Of a stretch of DNA of 64,000 nt, positions 57,425 through 64,000 are shown piece by piece (position 1 is the first letter of the stretch; the number at the start of each line of letters is the position of its first letter). The translations under genes were made by a program, and so were the position numbers. The notes under the pieces were generated by a model that was given only the letters and a program-made list of their open reading frames with translations, made no database searches and was not told where the DNA came from. The stretch covers positions 34,993 to 98,992 of the forward strand of contig SZWC01004913.1 of assembly GCA_023375785.1 (NCBI GenBank), read 5' to 3'. The stretch comes from Penium margaritaceum (Eukaryota > Streptophyta > Zygnematophyceae > Desmidiales > Peniaceae).

Positions 57425-58107
57425 ACAGTATGTCGATGTTGCATGGCATGTAGTGTCGATATGCTGACGTCATCTTTTTGGCCTAACAATCACGAACTCC
57501 TCTATAGAGGGGTTTGTGATTTTATGGAAGTTATTTGCGGGGAGTGTACACGGGGGGTTTCAGAATCCCTATGTGTTGAAAGGGAACCTGTTTTTCCCCG
57601 CTACCGCTAGGCCCAGCACGTGCCCGTGCAAAAATAAAACCCCAAAACTCGGGGTGTAATTTTAGGGTGGGTTTGTGTATGGGTGAAATTTTAAGCAAAA
57701 TGAAACAGGAACAAATGGGGAGTTTTTAACTCCCCATTGGTAACGCGCCAGGGATTCCAGTCAACGGGCGTCGGCCGGAATCACCAGCACTCCCAGCCCC
57801 CCCTCCTCCCCCCCCCCCCCCCGCAACCCTCGTCACCCGTACCGTCGCAGTCTCCAATTGCGAGGGTCTCGATCGGCGTGCGGGTGGGTGGGTTAGTGGA
57901 CTGCGAAGGGGGCGGAGAGAGAGGGGGTGACAATGTGCCGGTCGGCTTTTTCGAGTCCCACCCCCCCTTCCCCCCCTCCTCTCACCTCTTAATTGGATCA
58001 CGGCCCTCCATCACGACGGCAGCGATGGAAGGCCGCGATCCAGCACCGCATGCCCGATTTCACCATGCTCGAGAAGAGACATGAATCCCACTTCGAGCAT
58101 GGTGAAA
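57425..58107. other. core between inverted minisatellite arms
   Basis: It holds a copy of the dispersed module also found at 10934-11190 (here about 57560-57690, 'GGGAACCTG', 'AACTCGGGGTGTAAT'). It also has a C-rich tract (57795-57823) and a perfect 15-bp inverted repeat, TTTCACCATGCTCGA at 58058-58072 and its complement at 58093-58107. No convincing coding frame. Pieces (57425-57475 and 58093-58105) recall the insert at 24.8-25.2 kb. Confidence 0.5.
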
Positions 58108-58109
58108 AC

Positions 58110-58345
58110 AGGTGGGCGGATGGGGCTTTTAATTGCCAGTCCAGGGTGGATGAGGCTTATTGTTTTGTGACAAAGACGGATGAGGATTTTCGTTTTAGCG
58201 GAGGTGCGGATGAGGCTTATTATTTCTGCACAGGGGCATATGGGGCTTATCGTTCTGGCGGGGGGGAGGGGGGGTAGATGGAACTTATCATTCCGATGGA
58301 GGGACGGATGGGGCTTATTGTTCTGACGGAGGGGTATGTGAGGAT
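58110..58345 (-). repeat. ~31-bp minisatellite, right arm
   Basis: About seven units like GCGGATGAGGCTTATTGTTC, the reverse complement of the left-arm unit. The arms together form a pair of inverted tandem-repeat blocks about 750 bp apart. Confidence 0.85.
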
Positions 58346-58389
58346 CACGGGTGACAAAACAGGAGGGGTCGGCAAATTTCATCGACATA

Positions 58390-59158
58390 TAAATTCTAAG
58401 AATATGTATGTATGGAAGTCTACCTTTTTAGGTTCCCCATCTCTCTTTCCATGTCTCCCTGTCGTTATCAATCTTTCTCTGAATATCTATTTCTCTCTTG
58501 GTTATTACCTATTTGTGGACATCGACTGTCAATGGACAATATCGATGGACTTCGGTAGAGGGGAGGGGTCCCCTCCGCTTGCCAAATTTGCAACTTCAAT
58601 GTTGATATTTGTATTGACACAGACAACCCTCCCACATCTGTTGTGATCGGGTATTATTCCAACTTCGTGCATCCACCAGTTGCCACTTGTCGCCTCTACC
58701 CCTCTTGCCCTCTGTCCAATCATCTTGACTCTGCCAGGATGAACCATTGTTTCAAATTGGCCTACCGGTTTTGTACCGGTAAGCCCAGTCAAAGGACCAC
58801 TTTGCTCGTTCGCTAGGCAAACGAGCACATCACGTGACCGTCGACAGCCACGATCGCGTGATTGTGACGTCTAAGAAAGACCAGTGACCACATGTCCGAG
58901 GAAAAAAATTCTTAAGTGTAAATAAATGATATCCCCAATAATTTATACACCAAAAACGTGACATATTTTGTTGAAAATAACTAATTTCAGATATGTGGTC
59001 ACATCGAGGAACAGTGAACATCCAATATAGTAGAACGTTGCATGAAAGCTATAAAAATCAAAATAAAAATGATTGTGTACCCAATTTTCTAGAATGATAC
59101 GTATGAGTCTAGTGGAGCATGTTTTCCCCATTAGTGGTTGCAGTACGCATGATGTGAG
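58390..59158. other. gene-free stretch with small hairpins
   Basis: No coding region recognised. Small inverted repeats include TACCGGTTTTGTACCGGTA (58763-58781), TGCTCGTT/AACGAGCA (58801-58829) and TGACCACAT/ATGTGGTCA (about 58885 and 58992). Confidence 0.5.
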
Positions 59159-59707
59159 TGTTACGTACAGGACGTACATGAGTCCCTAATCTTTCTCAGT
59201 AGGCATTTTGTCTATTATGCAAACAACCCATGGCGTCGCGAGAACCACGATATTCACTCCGAAGGTCGAGGACAGCCTGGCAAATTGTCCCGTCCTCAGT
59301 GGATATTCCCGAACCTTCTAACAGCTTCGACCACTCTCGCGAACCTACAAACAGAAGTATCACACGATTTCGATCGTCTTCTCCATGCACCGAGATGAAT
59401 CTGGATTTGTAAAGATGCATCTTGCATCTTCACCATCGATTCTCGAAGATCCCCGACTTATTGCTAGATCTTCTCAAATCTGACCACTCACGACGCGACT
59501 CCGCATGCGTTGCTCGACAATCGACCCAACAACCTCAATTATGCCTCATTCGTGACTCGACACTTGTATATACATGTTCGATCATTTCACCACTTCATGT
59601 CATCGAAGTGTATTTACGGCTAATTATAAATTACTGAAGTGTCTCATATTTTCAATCACATTCTATCTCACAACTTCTACCTGTTCTACACTCCATTCGG
59701 CATAGCA
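59159..59707 (+). repeat. 5' LTR of Gypsy D3
   Basis: It starts TGTTACGTACAGGACGTACA and ends ...GGCATAGCA. TTGGTGTCAAAAG, an imperfect match to the iMet primer site, follows within two bases. Confidence 0.75.
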
Positions 59708-61718
59708 CTTGGTGTCAAAAGGCAACGGTGTTGGAGAGGCATCCGACTACTTTACCCATCTGGAGGACTACCTCGCACAAGTCGTCAGTGCATCTCACAC
59801 GTCAAGAATTTGCAGACTTTGCGACTACGACGTGAGGTGAGCGAGCGCAACCGACGACCAATAACAAATCTTCGGCGACGACTCCGGCGATGAAGGAGCA
59901 GGACGTGTCGATGCAGGCAAACCCTAGAGCGGCAGCAAATTCTGGTGTGGCAGGCTATGCGGCAGCTAGAATAACCCTTACGGCTTCGACGACCAATCCG
60001 GTTGCGGACCCAACGCCGACAAACCAGCCGTCCCTACCAATGACCTCGACGATGGCAGCGGGGAAGACAGGTGGCACTAGACGACAAGCGTGGGACAACG
60101 GGGAACTGGCAAACTGGATCTCCACGCTTGAGGGGATCAACAACCACCTGCTCCAACAACTCAACGTCGCGATGGAGGCTCTTCTCAATGCAAGCGCGCG
60201 TGAAGTGGTGCTCTTCGAAAGAAATTCCCAACTCTCGAGCAAACCCAAAACTTGTCCTGCTCCACCAGGACCGCTCCATATTGCAAACTCGTAAGGACCG
60301 ATGGTTTAGATGTGGCTGACGAGTTTGGAAGTGTACTTGTCCTCGCAGCCACGATTTTGCGTTGCACGGCGTTAAGTTGGTGATCCGGTCTAAATATCAT
60401 CCAACGGCAGCAGGAGACCGGCATAGCATCATCATCAGCCAATGGCGCCCATCTCATATCGCCGACCGCATGGCGTTCTACCCTTGGAGCAGATGAACCC
60501 ACAATGGCAAGACGTGTTGACGCCACCAACCGACTGGAATGAATTTTCGCTCGCGATGCTTGCACGGTTTGGATGACTAAACAAGAAGTTCGACGAATGG
60601 TACAAGCTCCAACGTCAACGTCAGCAGTCCAACGTGGCGGAGTACATGGGGATTCCACGAGATCATCACAGGAGCAAACATCACCCCCGACACACTCTGT
60701 TTTCATTACAACAACGGCCTCGAGTGAGATATCCGACCAGCAATCGTTATTTTTTGCATCCAGTACGACTTATCGCAGATGATCGCAACAACTGAAAGGA
60801 TCGTTAGCGTCGACTATAACGCTCTGATCCGGGAATCCTACAGCTGGCAACCTCCTACCCACAATGATTGTGGAAATGGGAAAAACCATTCAACGAACTC
60901 CTCGACTCCGATGGAAGTGGACAACGTCGACCAGAGAGATACGCGAACCTACTACAACTGCAAAAAAGTTGGACACATTTTGAAACAAGAAACAGGCTAA
61001 AAGGGGGGGAAGTCGTAGAACTATGAGTCATAAAACGGCAAAGGACAGGAGAAAGGCGTAACTCTTATTCGTGAGGAGAGATATGTCCCAAACGACCATC
61101 CATCTGAACGACCTACATCACCGTAGAAAGTTTATGAGATCGCAAAGTTTGACGAGGGGCACGAGGATGACCAACCTGTAATACTGCTAAAAATTCAACC
61201 TCGAGGATGCAAACGTCATAGAATGGTACCGGCACTATTAGATGGAGGAGCTTCACACAGCTTCATGGGCAACAAAATGGTTCGCAAACTGGGTTTGCAG
61301 ACCAAACCAGGGATATTTGAAGGAAAAACCGTTGACGGGAGACTACAGATACGGAGACTCCAAGAACCATTACGACAACATGTGGGAGATCTATGGGGTG
61401 TAACGGTCTGGAGGTCTTGTCCAATGAGATATCATAAAATCATCCTCGCACGAGATTTCCTGTACTGGCACAATTCGTAGCTCGACTAGATCAGCGGTGA
61501 AGTTTACAAGGAGACTGACGGCGCCAAGAGAAAACTTCTACATGAGGGACGGAAGCCGACAGCGGAAGCAACAAAGGAAGCCACGGAAGCTGAAAAATGA
61601 CAACATGTGTAGTCGATGTCACTCAATGTGGCCAAACACTACATACAACGAGGAGCTCGTGCCTGGTGCATACATATCGAGACAATGGGAGAAGCGAAAG
61701 TGGCAGCAACTAACACAT

Positions 61719-61745
61719 CATCAGCCTCATCAGCCTCATCAGCCT
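61719..61745. repeat. 9-bp tandem repeat (CATCAGCCT x3)
   Basis: Three perfect units plus partial ones, inside the D3 region between protease and RT. It would code a Ser/Ala run. Confidence 0.85.
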
Positions 61746-64000
61746 CATCGGTATCAATGAAGTTCGCGATGGTTGCCGAAGAGTTTGCACCACTCATCCA
61801 AGAGTTTACAAAACGTCTTCCACGTCAAACTCCCAAAAACTCTACCCCCTCAACGAGACATTGACCATCGCATCAAACTGAAGCCGGGCAACAGACCTAT
61901 AGTCCGAGGGGCCTATCGGATGAGTGATCACGAGTTGAACGAGCTAAAAAAGCAACTCGACAAGATGCTCGGTCAAGGGTCCATCCGTCCATCCACGTCA
62001 CCAAATGTCGCACCAGTATTATTCCGAAAAAAAAAACGAATGAGATGCGGATGTGCGTGGTTTTTTGGGTGTTGAACGATGCTATCATGAAGAACCGCTA
62101 TGCTCTTCCTCGAGCTGACGAACCTTTTGACCAACTCCAAGGAGTCCAACATTTCATCAAAATCAACTTACGTATCGGATATCATCGAATACGCATAGCT
62201 AATGCCGACATCGAGAAGAGGAGATTCCGAACCTGCTACAGGCACTTTGAGTTCACGGTCATGTCGTTCGGACTCACGAATGCCCCGGCGACATTTATGC
62301 TGGAAATAAACAACATTTTCCAACCATACCTTGACGATCTTGTCATGGTGTACCTTGACGACATTCTGGTGTATAGTCACACCTCGAAGGAGCACGATGG
62401 ACATCTTAGAAAAGTCCCCAAAGTTCTACAACAAGAATTTTTTCAGAAAACTCTTGAAATGCGACTTCGGTCGTCGTTTGATCGAGTTTTTGGGTCACGT
62501 CATCAACGGCGGGCGGATAACCATGGATCCAAAAAGGTGGCAAAGTCGCTGATTGGCTGATGCCGACCAATGTTCGAGAAATTCATGATTTTTTTAAGAT
62601 TTTGCAATTACTACCGGCAATTTGTACAGGACTACGCCCGAGTGTTAGCGGCTCTTTCCGACCTCACTCGAAAAGAAAACGAGTGCTTGTGGGGAGACAA
62701 CGAACAAGAAGCATTGACCGCTTTGCGGAATGCTCTGACCTCGGCGCTAGCCCTACAAATAGCCGATCCAACAGTCGACTACGTCATGGCCACGGATGCA
62801 TCAGACCGAGCCATTGGCGTGGTCCTTCTCAAAGACCATGGCAACATCAAACAAGCAATTGCCTACATGTCTCGAAAACTATGAAGATTCGAGCTCAACT
62901 ACGTAGTACACCAAAAGGAGATGTTGGCGGTTGTGCACGTGTTCAAGACATGGCGATGCTACTTGGAGTGTCGCCGATGCATCGTGTGCACCGATCACCA
63001 TGTGTTCAAACACTTGAGGACGCAACCGAACCTCAATCAACGTCAAACCTAATGGATGGAGTTCCTTGAATCCAGGTTCGACTATGATATCGAGTAACGG
63101 CCGGGCCAAATCAATCTGGCAAACGCTCTTGGCCGCCGACCATATGTTATGGCCGACGAGGCAACGCTACAGCTATAGCGAAACCCGTACCTCGAGCGAT
63201 TGTTCGCACGGGGCTACGACCAACACGGGGGGTATGATAAAGCGAGATTCCGGTTCATCGCACCCTACTAGCGCCGTCACTTCACTCGCCAAGTGGTCGT
63301 TCCCCCGCACAACGAACTTCGCCGTATGCTGCTCGAACAGTGCCATGACAGCGGAATAGGTGGACACTTCGGAGAGGACAAGACGCTGAAGAAGCTAGCA
63401 AAAAACTATTGGTGGGACAAGATGCAATTCGACGTGGCCAACTTGTGCAAAACCTGTGACATATGTCAGCGACAAAAACCCCGTCACACTCAGTCACCCG
63501 GACTTTTGTAACCGCTCCCTGTTCCAACGGAACCATGCGCGGACATCTCCATGGACTTTGTCACAGGATTACCGGTCACACCCGAGGAATATGACGCAAT
63601 CCTCGTGGTCGTCGACAGGTTTTCCAAAATGTCACATTTCATCCTGACACGAACCGCCGTCACCGCCGAGGGAACAACACGACTGTTTGTAAGAAACATC
63701 GTATGGCTACACACCGTATCAGGAACCATCGTGAGCGACAGAGACGGTCGATTCACCAACAGTTTTTGGCGCGCACTGATGACTCGCTACGATAGCAGAA
63801 TTCAACTTTCAACAGCGTTTCATCCTCAAACCGACGGCCAAACCGAGCAGACAAGTCAGACGCTTGAACAGTTTCTCTGAACATAATGTGAGCCTCACGC
63901 AACGGATTGGGTGCAAAACTCCCGACCGCCAGCATCGCATATAATTCGGCAGTTTCCACTGCAGCGAGAAAAACTCCATTTGAAGCGGTGTATGACAAAA

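Larger units (their letters stand above)
59159..64000 (+). mobile_element. Gypsy element D3, running off the window
   Basis: Same family as D1 and D2, best preserved of the three. 5' LTR 59159-59707; iMet-like primer site just after it; gag about 59890-60990, ending in a CX2C-type knuckle remnant near 60950; protease about 61210-61480 ('LLDGGASHSFMGNKMV'); RT about 61890-62560 ('YLDDILVYSHTSKEH'); RNase H about 62600-63060; integrase from about 63290 (HxnH...CKTCDIC, 'MDFVTGLP', 'TAFHPQTDGQTEQ'). The 3' end lies beyond 64000. Broken, about ten breaks. The age cannot be read without the 3' LTR. Confidence 0.88.

Noticed and set aside
1-64000. tRNA, rRNA or other structural RNA genes
   Set aside because: I found no cloverleaf with A and B boxes and no rRNA-like block. 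The tRNA-like motifs seen are retroelement primer sites.

Overview
The window is transposon-dense nuclear DNA of a eukaryote. I found no intact host gene, no tRNA or rRNA gene, no CRISPR array and no bacterial-style operon. Copia and chromodomain Gypsy retrotransposons, tRNA-iMet-like primer sites and a MuDR-type MULE with GT-AG introns suggest the green plant lineage. The extreme repeat load would suit a large-genome streptophyte (charophyte alga or plant). The species assignment is inference.

Layout. 1-6907: two decayed Copia remnants, sense strand, followed by a possible LTR. 8283-31325: a nest. An antisense Copia (G) holds a sense-strand chromo-type Gypsy (A, about 9627-28289). A in turn holds a hAT-like element with a hairpin satellite (9759-11475) in its 5' LTR, a complete antisense Gypsy (C, 15059-21407), a TA-flanked MITE (22770-23206), a short palindromic insert near 24.8-25.2 kb, and an LTR-like insertion with TG/CA ends (F, 26403-28031) in its 3' LTR. 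32568-41127: Gypsy B, a younger relative of A with its own copy of the MITE.

41698-49647: the best-defined element, a 7.95-kb MULE with about 145-bp terminal inverted repeats and a perfect 9-bp target duplication. Its right side carries an antisense transposase gene with four recognisable exons and several in-frame stops. Its left side carries, in convergent orientation, a tandem array whose first two units keep an open frame for a small Cys/His/Trp/Pro-rich protein. The silent changes between these two copies suggest protein-level constraint. This recalls the mudrA/mudrB layout of maize MuDR, but I do not recognise the small protein family.

49749-51067: a third copy of the MITE, split by a 5'-truncated LINE with a 13-bp target duplication. 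51397-57104: fragments of a second Gypsy family (D1, D2) and a reversed A/B-family LTR (E). 57.1-58.4 kb: about 32-bp minisatellites in inverted orientation around a unique core, possibly a foldback element. 59159-64000: Gypsy D3, running off the window.

The elements work only as a genomic record. The nesting gives a relative order of insertion (G before A; A before C, X, F and its MITE), and repeated use of the same families gives several independent datings.
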